Source of the DNA: Apus apus
Taxonomy: Eukaryota; Chordata; Aves; Apodiformes; Apodidae
Direction of reading: 5' to 3'
Length of the DNA stretch: 64,000 bases
Assembly (NCBI RefSeq): GCF_020740795.1
Contig: NC_067312.1
Location: forward strand, 40,384,905 to 40,448,904
Part shown: piece by piece, positions 13,536-26,000 of the stretch
How positions within the stretch are numbered: the first letter of the stretch is position 1
How the letters are laid out: each line of letters opens with the position of its first letter
Notes under the pieces: generated by a model
What the model saw: only the letters and a program-made list of their open reading frames with translations
Told to the model about the DNA's origin: nothing
Database searches by the model: none
Translations under genes and position numbers: made by a program

Positions 13536-16500
13536 TTAAACAGGACTTTCCCTTCATGAACCCATGAAGGCTGTGTCTGATTATTGCATTGTCCTTTAAA
13601 TAATCGTCACCATAATTTTTCCAGAAACTGAGGTTAGACTAATAAGTTTATTTTTCAGCAAGTTCAAATAAGTGAAAAGAGAATGTACTTGGAGTCTGTA
13701 GTTTATGATGAGTAGATATCATAGACCACTTTCGAGAGTGACATCAACATGTTTTCTTATCTGTGGATGATAAGCTCTTCTATAGGAGTGGAGTCCACAT
13801 AATGTTGCTAATAAAAGTGAATTATTGTTGTTATTTTTAAATAAACTAGGGAAGGCTCCTGAGTGCTGTGTGCTGGATAGTCTACTTCACCTTTCCATCT
13901 GAATGAAAGTGAGCTCTACTGTCCCCATCCAGGATATTAACATTTGTTGTAATTAATGAGTAGACATTGTATATGGGGTTAGTTTTTACCCCTGATCCAG
14001 AGAAAGTCTCATTTCCTCAGAATACCACAGCTCACATAAACAAACACAATGACATTCTGTTCTTTAAAGACAGCACTTCATCTGTTATCTCTTAAAAGAA
14101 GAGAGAGAGGGAGAGCAGAATTCCCATTCATAGCAGTTTTTTTCACACTCCACTCTTTCTAAAACAACATCAGATCGGTCATCTCAAGCCAACTTGTAGT
14201 ATTCTTAAAAGAAATCATCCCAGTATATTTTCATACCCACCCAAAGAGATGGAGTTCCTGGAACATTTTATCAGGTCAATGGGAATTGGGAAACTAAGGA
14301 AAATAAAAGGCACAGTATTCTTTCAGCCACCAAATTAGTCCTGTTTTGATAACACCATACTTTATGAAAATAAAAGGTCTTCAGTTTCTGCTTATTCAGG
14401 GTTTTGGAGTAGCTCTGTAATTTAGACTCCAGTTTGAAAAAGAGATCTCCATCTGCATACTCAGATAGTAAAAATAAATGGGAAGAGGAGCTAGTTCTTA
14501 TATATTGTGTAAACATATTGATAACTTTGGGAAAATGTGGTCTAGAATTATGTCAGGAAGTCACATGAAAAGCAGTTCAGACATTGCTGTATATCTTTTA
14601 TTTCTTTATGTATTTTGTTGCCAAAGCTATTAAAATAATTTCAAGCATGCAATGATAAGTTTTAATAAGATATATCTGACAATGGAATAGCACCTGAAAC
14701 AATGAAATATAATGGTTAAGTGCATTGTGTGCTATAGCGCATCATTAACAGCCGTTATATGCCATCTACGTAGACAAGGAGGTGCTGTGGGTTATTACTG
14801 AAATGCTTCCAAACACTCAACAGGGCTACTTTGCCTCAGACAAGTAACCATCAGCCACTTCGGGGACAGCCAGGCATTTTTGTCAAACTAGATTATTACT
14901 TCCTGATGCTAGGGATAAGAGATGTGAGTAAACTCCTGTTACATGAAAATTTGACCCAAAAATGTGGCTTTTTCTTTACATATCTGGCTCAAGACTCTAT
15001 TTATATAATTTTTTGTATGTAGCAAGCACTAAAAAGCTGTATATTTTTCATTTACTGCACAGTAAGATTTTAATACCATTGAAAACAAGAGTGCATTTTT
15101 TAGACATATAGATATTTACTGTCTATCTGAAATGTGTGACTTGCAAAATTGTCTTTAATATATTATTTTTGTACATCATCAGAAAAAAGCACAAACCCAG
15201 GGGTCCCATTCTTGCATGGCTCTCTCTTCCACCTTCAAGCTGCTTCTATCTCTTGCAAATTTCCTCATATAATATATAAAGTATAGACTATGCCGTGTCA
15301 GATCTCTTCTTTAGGGAAAGAAATATTAAACCTTCATTTTGAGTCTTTGGGTGCTTTTAGGATTGCCTGAGACAGCAACAAATACTGCAAATGTTAATCT
15401 TATAACCGGAATGACAGATCTTCAGTTTAATTTAAGGAGAAATAAAGGTGTTTTGGGGGCAGTACGCACCCTTACATTATCAGTAAATAATGTATTCGGA
15501 AATTAAACCATGCTGGGCACCCCTCAGATCAAGTTGCTTCCTCCTCCTCCTCTCTAAAGCCCTCCATGATCCTGCCTTTCCACCTGTGAGATCTTGTTCC
15601 TACCCAAATCCTTTCCCATCTCAGAGCTTACATCTGTCTTTTGACACCTGATGGTCTCCTAGCCCTGTCAGCTCCAGTGCCACCCATCCAGCACTGCTTC
15701 ATCACTGAGGGGGTTGCTGAGCTCACCTCCCTCATGGCTCCCCTCACCATCTACACACATCCGTGGAGCGACCCAGTTATGAGGAAAGAAGATCACTGGC
15801 ACTTTGCAATACTGAAAATTTTACACATATACCTATAAGTAGAAACAGTCTGTACACAGTGGATTGCAAACTTCCTTCTCTCTTGTGACAGCTTTGATTT
15901 CCCACAGGGTTACAAAGTTCTTGGCACAGCAAACTCCCATCCTTTGGAGTGGCTGTAAATACAGAGGTGATATGTGCAGAAATTCTGATTAAAATTTATC
16001 ACTGGGTTAGCTAGTCTATAATGAAAAGTCTAATTTTACTGCACCATTTTTTCCTGCCCCTATCTAATACCCAGTGAAGGCAAAGGCCCTTTCCAGACTG
16101 AAGAACACTCTCCAGATTTTCCCTAAGCCTCCTGGGTACAGGGTTCCACTGTGCCTCATGAAGGAGTAAAAGCAGAGTTGGCAAGAAAGTGCGCTCAAGG
16201 AAGCTGTTGGGGTTCTCCTGTTACTTGCTTTGAGCAATTATTTGGCTGACTGATCTTCCAGTACTTGAGAGATTTCATTTGCTTAGCATACAATTCCAGT
16301 ATTTCTATTTCTCCTGCACAATATGGTTCAAGTGCCAGTATAGTTAGTGCTACTCCTAGAATATAACGATATGCATGGGAGTAAGCAAGTTAAATCCTTT
16401 GAGGATAACCATGATAAACACAGTAAGACTTATAAGTGAAAGAAGTCTAGGGGTTTGCTTAATGTTATTAAAGGAGCAGTCACATCCAAAAAAATGTCTC

Positions 16501-17574
16501 TTGGAATGACCTGTAGTCTCTAATCATGAAAGTCCAAGGGAAAGAAGATTGACAAAAAATGAAAGATTCACACAAGCTGGGCAGTGAAAATTGCGCAGCA
16601 TCTGATCTCATTCTAGCTAGCTTTGTTAATCCCTAACCCATAGAAGCAGCAAAGCTGAACCTAAATTCTAAACCAATAATGTTTTCTAAGATAAAAGACA
16701 CATAGCAACTAAAAGCTATTCAGATCAACAGTATAAATACATTTTCTTCAAATGTGGCCAAATAACACGGCAGTGACATTTGCTAATAGAAACTAACCAC
16801 TCTTTAAAACATGTTCTCTACAAAGAATATAAATTGTCACCAGAGAGAATTTGCCACAAATTTACATACTACAGGCAAAGAGTAAGTGGACCTTTGAACA
16901 ACAGGATATTAACTTTTCGGTTTAAAAAAACCTGTCCCAGATTTCTCTTGAAGGTAAGGTACAGGATGTGTCACGTAATTTGTTTTTGTAAAGTCCTTGA
17001 TCTTACCAAACAGGAGGCATTTTTCACTCTTACTGTCTTATGGTGTGCTTTTGTGTTTTGGTAACCATAATGTGAAATCTAAGAACTTAGGCTTCAGAAA
17101 GGAAGGAGAAGGAAGGAAGATCAAGGAGAGAACAGACAGATCTGAGCAGATCTGAAAGTTTCATTTCACCCTAAATACGCCATCTTAAGAGTTCAAGCTT
17201 CATTTGCTAATTTTTTCCTTTTCTTTCTGTTGTCCTTGTTGTTTGGTTTTTTGTTTTGGTTTTGGTTTGTTGTGGTTTTGTTGTAATTGTTTTGGTTTTT
17301 TGTGGTTTTGTGTTTTTTGTTTGTTTGTTTCCCTGTAACTCCTTCGCACATGACGCTACACTAAGTAGTTCAATCTATCATGACATAACACTAGCTATAA
17401 ATGGCAGTTGAAAAGGAAAAGTTGGGTTATTCTTTCCTTGCATGAAGAAAAGTGCTTGCAGAAGAACCAAGGATGAAAAAAAACATGTCTGCAGACATTC
17501 CTGTTTCTTAGGCCAGATTTGCAAAAGAGGGTATTCCCAGTAATTTTAAAAGTCTCCTCACTGTCTTTATGGAG
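13536..17574. other. Intergenic DNA, no gene supported
   Basis: Unique AT-rich sequence apart from the G/T-rich tract at 17214-17335. A pyrimidine-rich patch (CTCCTCCTCC) lies near 15540. No coding signal was recognised. Confidence 0.7.
17214..17335. repeat. G/T-rich low-complexity tract
   Basis: The plus strand is almost only G and T, in units such as GTTTT, GGTTTT and GTTT. It ends in three GTTT units before ccctg. It shows strong strand asymmetry but no exact period. No gene overlaps it. Confidence 0.9.
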
Positions 17575-17880
17575 AGGCTTTGTATCACTACGTCTCCTAT
17601 GAAGGCAGGCTGAGAGAGCTGGGGTTGCTCATCTTGGAGAAGAGAAGGCTTCAGGGAGACTATTTTATAGAGTCCTTCCAGTACCTGAAGGGGCCTACAG
17701 GAAAGCTAGGGAGGGTTTTTTCACAAGAGCATGTAGAGAGAGCAAAAGAGGCAATGGATTGCAACTTGAAGAGGGGAGATTTAGATCAGACATTAGGAGA
17801 AAAATTATTCACTATGAGGGTGGGGAAACACTGGAACAGTGAGGGGCATTGTAGTAAATTCAGGCAAATCTTTGGAAGAT
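17575..17880 (+). mobile_element. CR1 LINE fragment lacking its 3' tail
   Basis: The frame reads SYEGRLRELGLLILEKRRLQ, then YLKGPTGKLGRVFSQ, with MRVGKHWNS further on, which is avian CR1 3' ORF2-derived sequence. The copy fades out near 17880 without the normal terminal repeats, so it was truncated or deleted at its 3' side. The 100-residue open frame here is not a gene. Confidence 0.9.
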
Positions 17881-20800
17881 GAAGGCATGCAGAAATGAAA
17901 CAGAAGCCAGTAGCTCAGCTCTTAACTGAGATTCAGAAAGGCCTAGTTTCAACTTTCTGCTTCTTTGTGGGCTTTCCCTTTGGCCAGGGAGAAGTTACCA
18001 CAGCTCGGACCCTGACGGTATTGGCCTGTGTCTTTTTTCTGGTGGGTGTGTCTTGAACGAAATGACAGCAATAGTAGGTCTCTATTTTCAAGGGTTTTTT
18101 TAAGGTGAATAGATAAAAATGTGCAAAATGGTCCAAGAGTAAAACAGAGGGAATTACACAAAAAACCCCTAAGATAGGTGGCTATGCAGGTCTGGCAGAT
18201 TTGCATGATTTCTATGGGCTGCAAGCTACTTCAGCTGCTATGCCTACTCCTTTGCCTGTGTGAGCCTGGCAAGATACAGAAATCATTACAATCCCTCTGG
18301 AACATACAGAAAAATCTGAACAAGGATTATGCTTACAGTGATCCTTGCATATGTGATTTGCTTCCTTCTGACATTAAGAACAAATTTAATACATGTAAAA
18401 TATTGTGCTGATTTTAGTTTTCAGGTGTACTAATGCCAAAGAAGTTATTAAAGCCTTTATTTGGGAATTCTATTCTTGGATCAATTTACAAGATGATTTG
18501 GGTTTTTTTTCCTACTAATGGGAGAATGCCTCCATGCCTTAGCTGGTTCTTTCTCACAGATTACATGATTTAAATGTAAAGTTACAATCCACTTATTGAA
18601 TAATATCAAATAGGAAATGAAAAATATATGCATTGGAGCCAGGAGACAAAGATTGCGTTTAGTCTTCATGCTTCACATAGACTGAAAAAACTCCTTGTAT
18701 ATCTTTGTCTTTCAGAACAGAACACTGACATCGCCTTCTAATCATTATTCCTGATGTGAGAAAAGCCATTATTTTCCTTTCAGAAGGCAAAGAAAGTAAA
18801 GAGTTGGCGCTAGTGAGGCTGGGACTTTTGAAATGCACACAAAAGGGACATGGCTTCACCCAAGATGTTAAGGTAATTATCTGGAAAGAGCAGCAGCTTT
18901 TTCTCAAAGTCTTTTGTGCAAAACATTGAAGTGATTTAATTACAAGAATATAATCAATGAAGTTATTTGCACTTATTATATAAGTTTAACCACAAAGGTT
19001 TGTGCTTTTACATGTTGGAACATACCTACTTCACTCTGTTTCTGTCATCAGAGGCTTGAAAGATAATTTCTGATAAGACATTGTGAGTCACTGCAATGAT
19101 ACTGTTTATCTTCAGAAGTGCATTGTTGTGTCCATTTCAAAACAATAACAACTTTGACATGCCTTTGCAGCAGTCTGCTAAAACCACTGCAGCCTGTTAG
19201 GATGACAAACACACTTTGATACACTTTTATTTTCTCTGGAGGTGGTAAGTGCCTAGCTGAAAACTGGGGATAGCAAAAATATTAATTAACCTCTATGAAA
19301 CCAGCTACCTTTTCTTTAAGCAATGAGGTTTTATGCTGGGTGGGCTAGCTGATCTGGTTCATCAACCAGATGCTTTTATTGCGGTGATACATCAGTATTC
19401 ACCATTATAGTAATCCTTGTCAGGACCAATACTCGCATGGATTTGTGACTTTGATTAGAACAAAAGCCACATAGTTCTATCTACAGTAATCCATGTAATT
19501 GTGAATAATGCATTTTCTATCACTCTCTGTCCTTTCTCCTCCTACAACCCCCATTACTGTCTCTGACGGGTTTGTCGGGTTTTTTTCCCATTATGTTCAC
19601 AGAATAAAAATAATTCCTGCATATGAGAGAAGCCTGGCTACTCTATGCGCATCATGTATACATAATGAAGTAAAAGTGAAATGGTTTATAAGCATTTTGC
19701 TGTTTCTTAGAACAAGAAAGAATTTTCAGACATTAGCCTTCTTGTTCTATAACTCAAGACCAACCAAAAATAGTCATCAAGAACGTTCTTTATGATAGGT
19801 AATTTCTCTGATCCTGGCACATCTTCATTCTGTTACCATAAAACATGACAATCCTGTTTTCTCAAGCTTTGAACCGCCACCCATAAGAAGACCCCTTTTA
19901 AAAGCCACAGTGGGTCATGACGCAGCAAATGTAGTTAGTGACTGGTCAAACTCTGAACATGAGTAACCTCACTGGCAATCAGTGGGACTGCTTACATACC
20001 ACAGGTAGGCACATAACAGTCTAATGCCTTGGGTTACTTCATTCAAATTTTTTTGTCAGGCAACTGAATAGAGCTATGTACCAAGCTAAACATAAGGAAA
20101 AAATTCCATATTGTAAATTAGGGTAACAGAGCAGTGGAACAGGCAGCCCGGAGAGGCTGTGGAGTTTCCTTCTCTGGACACATGCAAAACCCCTCTGGAC
20201 ATGTTCCTGTGTGACCTACTGTAGGTGATCCTGGTCTAGCAGAGGGGGGGTTGGACTAGATGATCTTCAGAGTTTCCTTACAACCCTGACCACTCTGTGA
20301 CCCTGTGACTGTGATCACTCTATGCTAACCACTTCTGAAACCTAGACTTCATATCAGGGCAGGAAAGCTGACAGCTTTAGGAAAGCCTGGTACTGCCCAG
20401 GTAATTTTTTTCAGAATTTATTTTCAAGCTTCAGTGGATAACTCTATTCTGGAAGAAAAAACAGATTTTCTTTCCTGCTGCAAAGTAGTACATGCCTCTA
20501 GTCCTAGAAATACAGTTGATTGGAGCAGATAATATCAAAACTGAAGTTTTGATAGTTCTCCAAAGTGAACTACCAGGGTTTTCTGAGGTTCATCTAAACT
20601 CAGAAAAACTTATACACAAGATGACCAGGTTTAATTTCCATACTTGACAGATACATTAAAAATTGGGATTTAAAATGGATGGCATCATAGTCTGAGTGCA
20701 ACCTGCTTCTCTCTGCATAAAAAGAAGACAGTTGAGTCACAAGGAGGTGCCAAGTACGCTAAGTTAAACAGCTGCCAAGAAGCACCAACCTGCATGACAT

Positions 20801-22439
20801 TATCACTACGCTGTCTCTCTCCAAAAGAGTTTTTAGTCTTAAACTCATGGGACAGAGCTGCTGGAAGGGACTGCAGAAGGCTATGTGGACCTCAGTGATT
20901 GAGGACCCCAGGCTTTTGCTCATTCACTAGCAAGAATAATGGTTTAGGGGGGCTTATCAATGGGGATTTCACCTGCCGAACATGCCTCTCCCTGTTCCCC
21001 CAAAGACAAAAATGTTTCTGGAAACTATTTTGGTCTTTTCAGATACAGTTACATTCAGACATATGCATGCATATGTTAAGAAAAAGTGTTCCTCAGAGAC
21101 TCATAACTTTGGTATAGGACATATAGAAACAGGTCATGACCTAGCTAGAGATCAAATTAACACAAAAACTGGGTATGAAAATTCCAGCAAGTCACTCACC
21201 AAAATAATCTGCACATGTCCCTTTCTTTGCTGAAAAGTTACACTATTTGTCTCAGGCAAAAAAAAAGCAGCACAAAGAAGCACTTAAAACGGAAATTACA
21301 TCCTATGTCACTCAAAATACCATGCTTATAACACAGAGAGAGATATGCAAATCTAGCAGTTCCCTGAAATAGTCCTCTTTAAGCTAAAATAATTAATGGA
21401 GTATTACTGTGTCATTTGAAATATTCTTTGAAACCAGAAAACTGTCAAATCAGTACAACATATCTAATTTATTAACAGAAGTTGGAATTGTTTTATTTAA
21501 TAAATCTGAGTGATCAGAATGCATCCTGTTTGTTACTTTTTCACAGAAAATAAAAAGCACTTAGCAAGGAATCTCTCAACAGGTCTCCAGATGTCACATG
21601 CAAAAAGAGGAGACAGAAGATGCAGTGTCAGAAAACAAACTCTACCGCTGTTTCCTCTGCTCAGAAGGTCAATGTCTGGGAGGAAGGCTTGATGCTCTGC
21701 CTTTTAAGAGGTTTAGACACTTAGGGACCCATTCAGGTGCCTAAGAATAGGCTCTGAATGCCATCTGAGATGCCTGTGGGAATCTTAACCTCAGTTCCTA
21801 CCACAGAAGTAAAGAGATCTACTGCACCTTATATACTGATAATGTTTGGAGTACAGGGGAGCTGGTGTCTGTCATTCTCCCAGGTGTCACAAGATCCAAA
21901 TTCTTTATTTGGATTTTGAGCTACATGCATAGCCACCACTCCCAGTTCATGACCCAAGTTACTATTAAGAGAACATTTTACTTGTTTTATTGTTGGCAAG
22001 AGGGCCAAATTTTATAGATTTGCTTTTGCGTGTTACAAGCGGACAAAACTGTAATTTCTTATTTTTCCCTGTGTTATGTAGGTCAGAGGACTATTTAATA
22101 TCAGATCTTTCTTGGACTACCATATAACATCTAGAAATTCATCTCAACTTACCAGCAATCAAAAATCTACTGCAGCCTTTCCCAAATTCCTTCAATGCTG
22201 TCAGTAATGTTCAGTGCTCTAATTATTCTTTTCATTTTTAATGCTGGCTTGGCCAGTTCTACCTCCTGGGCACTGAGACATAATTTTCTCCAAGGGACCA
22301 AACACCTGAAATGTACATGTACATGGACAATGTACTCTTGTAGGCAGTCAAGGTTTCATTGCACATCAGTCCTTAACCTCCTTTTCAATCCAGTAAATAG
22401 ATAATAGTCATCAAGGTATTTTGCAAAGCATGTTTCTCT
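17881..22439. other. Intergenic DNA between CR1 copies
   Basis: Unique sequence interrupted by the CR1 tail at 20.1-20.3 kb. The open frames at 17.9-18.9, 19.5 and 20.9-21.7 kb are unrecognised and composition-driven. Confidence 0.7.
20100..20305 (+). mobile_element. CR1 LINE 3' tail
   Basis: The copy runs cagtggaacaggcagcccgg, ctgtggagtttccttctctgg, ggttggactagatgatcttc and ends in diverged tgtgaccctgtgactgtga units. It matches the corresponding part of the 62.4-kb copy (ggaacaggctgcccagagaa). About 200 bp remain. Confidence 0.9.
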
Positions 22440-23070
22440 TATCTTTGGTTATACTCTGATCCTCTTCAAGCTGGGCATAGTATTTCGGGAGTGACTTTAT
22501 GGGAGTCAAACATGAAGACTGAACCATTTGCCTGCTATGGCTACTGAAACTTTTCCCGATCCACAGTTTTCTCCCAATCTGACTCCATCAGTAGGCATGG
22601 GCTTAGTTTTGATGCTGTAAGTGTGAATTTGACTTTGTTAAAATGCAGTTGTTTGGATGGACAAGCTTACCAAATGACTGAGGTCACTCCTTCTCTCAGT
22701 GATTTTTCTTATACACTATTTAGCTCTCCCCAATATTTGTGTTATCTGCAGTCTCTGCTGGTAAAGATTTTCTTTTTTCTTCCAAGTAATTAATAAATAG
22801 TATAGCCAGCTTTTAATCCACTTAATGTGGGCCATGTTGATTTTGTATTGTCCTAATTTCTTAATCAAAATGCCATGTGGTATCAGACCAAATGTTTTTC
22901 AGAAGTCTAAATACATTACCTTAACACCATTATGTTTAACAGTCAAACCTGTAACCCCAGCAGAAAAGATATCAAGCTACCTTTACATGTATTTTTAAAA
23001 ATAAGCTTATGTTGAATGCACTATATGTCCCACTCTGGATATCCACACCAATTATTTCCACACATATAAA
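22440..23070 (-). mobile_element. Ancient CR1-type LINE with reverse-transcriptase remnants
   Basis: Read on the minus strand from about 22915, the decayed frame gives YLDF-KTFGLIPHGILIKKL, then IKWIKSW, which is recognisable CR1 reverse transcriptase (family: YLDFSKAFDTVPHxiLI). Further along, ADNTNIG matches the family ADDTKIG. A HPNNCI...K piece matches the later 'HPNDMHFN' segment of old CR1 ORF2. The part between WIKSW and ADNTNIG that should hold the polymerase core is missing, so there is an internal deletion. It cannot code. Confidence 0.75.
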
Positions 23071-26000
23071 TCACCCTGAACAATGTAATTGATTTCTTTG
23101 CTAGCGTGCAAATGGCAAACAGAAAAATGTATTTCCTACAGGTATCATTCCACTCAGTGCATATACCTCTTCACCACATTAGTTGCTCTATTGCATAGAC
23201 TTTTAAGAAGCATATTTTTAATGGACTAAAACTGAGCCCACAGCGATTTAAGGATGGGGAGTGAGAAGGATTATGGGTAGAATAGATAGAAATCTATATG
23301 TTAGTATTTTTGTTCACAAATTAATGTACTTTCAGTATTAGAGATGTTTTCAAAAGAAGTCAAATCTAGAATTTAATCTTTTCTCTGAGCACAAGATAAA
23401 TTTTTTGGTATAGAGATCATTTTGGAGGCTGATCTGTAAACACTGATAAGGAAGCTAAGTGTGGCAGGGTAACTTTGTCCCATTGCAGGGGAGTAGAATA
23501 TGTTTGACACAACAAGAGAGTATTTTCATAGCAACATGATGCATAACCTACTGCAGCCAGAGAATAATCCACTATTTATATTCAAAGGAAGTTAAGGGTT
23601 TTTTTTTCCATACTAGCTTTCCTGAAGGAATTATATTAAGAACGTAACACTTAAAAACAAGGGCACAGTTAAGACATTCATTATAAGTTGTGAATAGGAG
23701 TAATTTTAATGATAATTCCACTTGCCTACACAGTGTTCTTAGACGTGAAAAAAAGCCATGGGATTAGGCCAGACATTGTCATGGTAACAGAAAGAAAGGG
23801 AAATAATTCTAAAAGGTTTCAAAAAAGCAAGAGCAGCTAACATTCAGTAAGTAGCCTTCAATAGAAGTTGACATCTGCTATTCATTTGTTGTTTCTATGT
23901 TTGGAGAAAAGCAGGATAATTGGAAATAGTACAGTGTTCTGGGAACATAGTGTGTGAAAGGGCTCTTGGTGTTTTTTGAATATTGGTCTATTTATCCCTA
24001 AAAACATTTAACATGTACCTTCTTTGTCCATTTATAAATTGGACAAGCTAGTTGGAAGGTTGTCTAGACTGAATTATGCATAAGCAGCAGAAGATCAAAG
24101 CAAGCTTCTTGCTTTTAATAAGAAGAATTACCATTTCAGCTGAGCAAGGAACCCCTATTTTGGGAAAATGAGCAGATGAGAATGAATACATTGTGTAAGG
24201 TTATGTGTTTACCTTGTATTGGGGATAGGCTGAGATACATATTAACCTGAACAAGAAAAAGCAGCAGTACTGGTGCTTTCCACTGCTGTTCAAGCACAAC
24301 ATTGTGTCTTGAACATTACACAATCCTCATGACTCTACTGGTAGGAAAGAAGAAGATCAAAACCCAATTGTGTAACTTGAAGGAAAAAAAATCACAAGCA
24401 AAAAATTAGTTATGTTTTTAACACCACGAATGATTACCAGTGAAACAGTGTACCATTGGATTTTCCCATATGTGGAGTTTTTAAGATGTTCTTTTCATGA
24501 TTTCTAAGAGTTTGATCACTGGCCATTGAGTGTGCTCTACCCACCATTAGAAACCTTGGTTGTTCATCTAGATTAGACGATGCATCAAAAAAAGCTCTTT
24601 TGTCCTATGAATCTGTGAGACATTTTTACACCCACTTTTTAAGGTAGTGGTTGATTCGAGGCACACACAATTTTTGCAGTAGGAGCTTACAAGTTACTTT
24701 ATGGTTAAAAGCCTAAACATTTGGTAGGAGTGAAAGACAGATAAGTAGCCATGATTTTACGGTTTTTTTCTTTATTATTATTTCCTTATCTCTTTATAAC
24801 AAAGAAGAGGGGGAAAAAAAAAATAATAGAAGTTTAAATCTTACCTGATGGTACCTAAATCAGAAATCTGGATGGATACTGTTGCACAAATGATTTCTTG
24901 ATACATTCTTAGAGAAGTAAGATTTAGGTAAATTTCATGTATTTCTGCTTATGTTACAAGTATTTTAGAGTTTTCTTGGAAAGTAGAAATACTTCTGTTG
25001 AATGAATCAATTATTGAGTACTTCAATGATGGCTGTGTAATTGATAATTTAATTATTTTATTTTAAATTACTTTTTCTGTCCTTAGGTGTAGATACTGTA
25101 TAAAAACAAGAGAATACACAGATTTGTAAATTACAGATTTGTAAAATATACCTCAATGACCATGGAAACACCTTGACACCCAGTGGAGTTGTCAGAAACA
25201 CCTTTAGTAGCCACCAGAATGCCTAATTCCTTAAGTATTTTGATATTATAGCCAAAAGTTCCTTCTCTAAAGAACCTAAAATGGGTAACAACTGAATGGA
25301 CATTTATTATTTTCATTATTTTTACAGCTTGAAAACATTCATAAATTTGTCTGACAAAATGAACAAGTTCCTTACTCTCTCACAAACTAGGGTCACTAAT
25401 TAGCTCTGAAGGCAATCAATAAAAGGTGCCGGTAAAGATACGTAACTACCTGAACAAGCATCTATTATTCATCTTTTTTGTTGCCTTCTACACACATGCA
25501 GGGGTCTCAGAGGTCCAAGGTCAATAAATACTCCAACTCAAAAATTTTCTCTGACGTAAGATGGAGTGGTGGATCCATATTGAATACATCAGATTGTTTG
25601 AATAAAAAAAAAAAAAAATTGGCTGGCTCTGCTAATAAAATGGATGAGTACCTATGACAGATGAGAAGCCACACAAAGTGTGCCTGCAAAATAGCTCAAA
25701 CATATCTCTGTATGTGTGAGTGTGTAAACATACACACACAGTTGCATTCCCACACACCCCTTGAAAAACCTCAAACCAAAGAATTAGATGTATAATGGCC
25801 ATATAAAATAAGATCCAAGCATCCAAGGTAGTGAAATTCAGCTCCAATGTTGTAAGAGTTTTTCGATGTCTGTTCAGAGGAACAGGTTTCTGGCTCAAGA
25901 CTGCAACATGCTGCTTGTCCTGAAGCTCTTACTATCTCTGCAACATGCTGGAACATTTCAGGTTTACTTCCTAAGAAGGCAAAAACACATAAAACACTGA

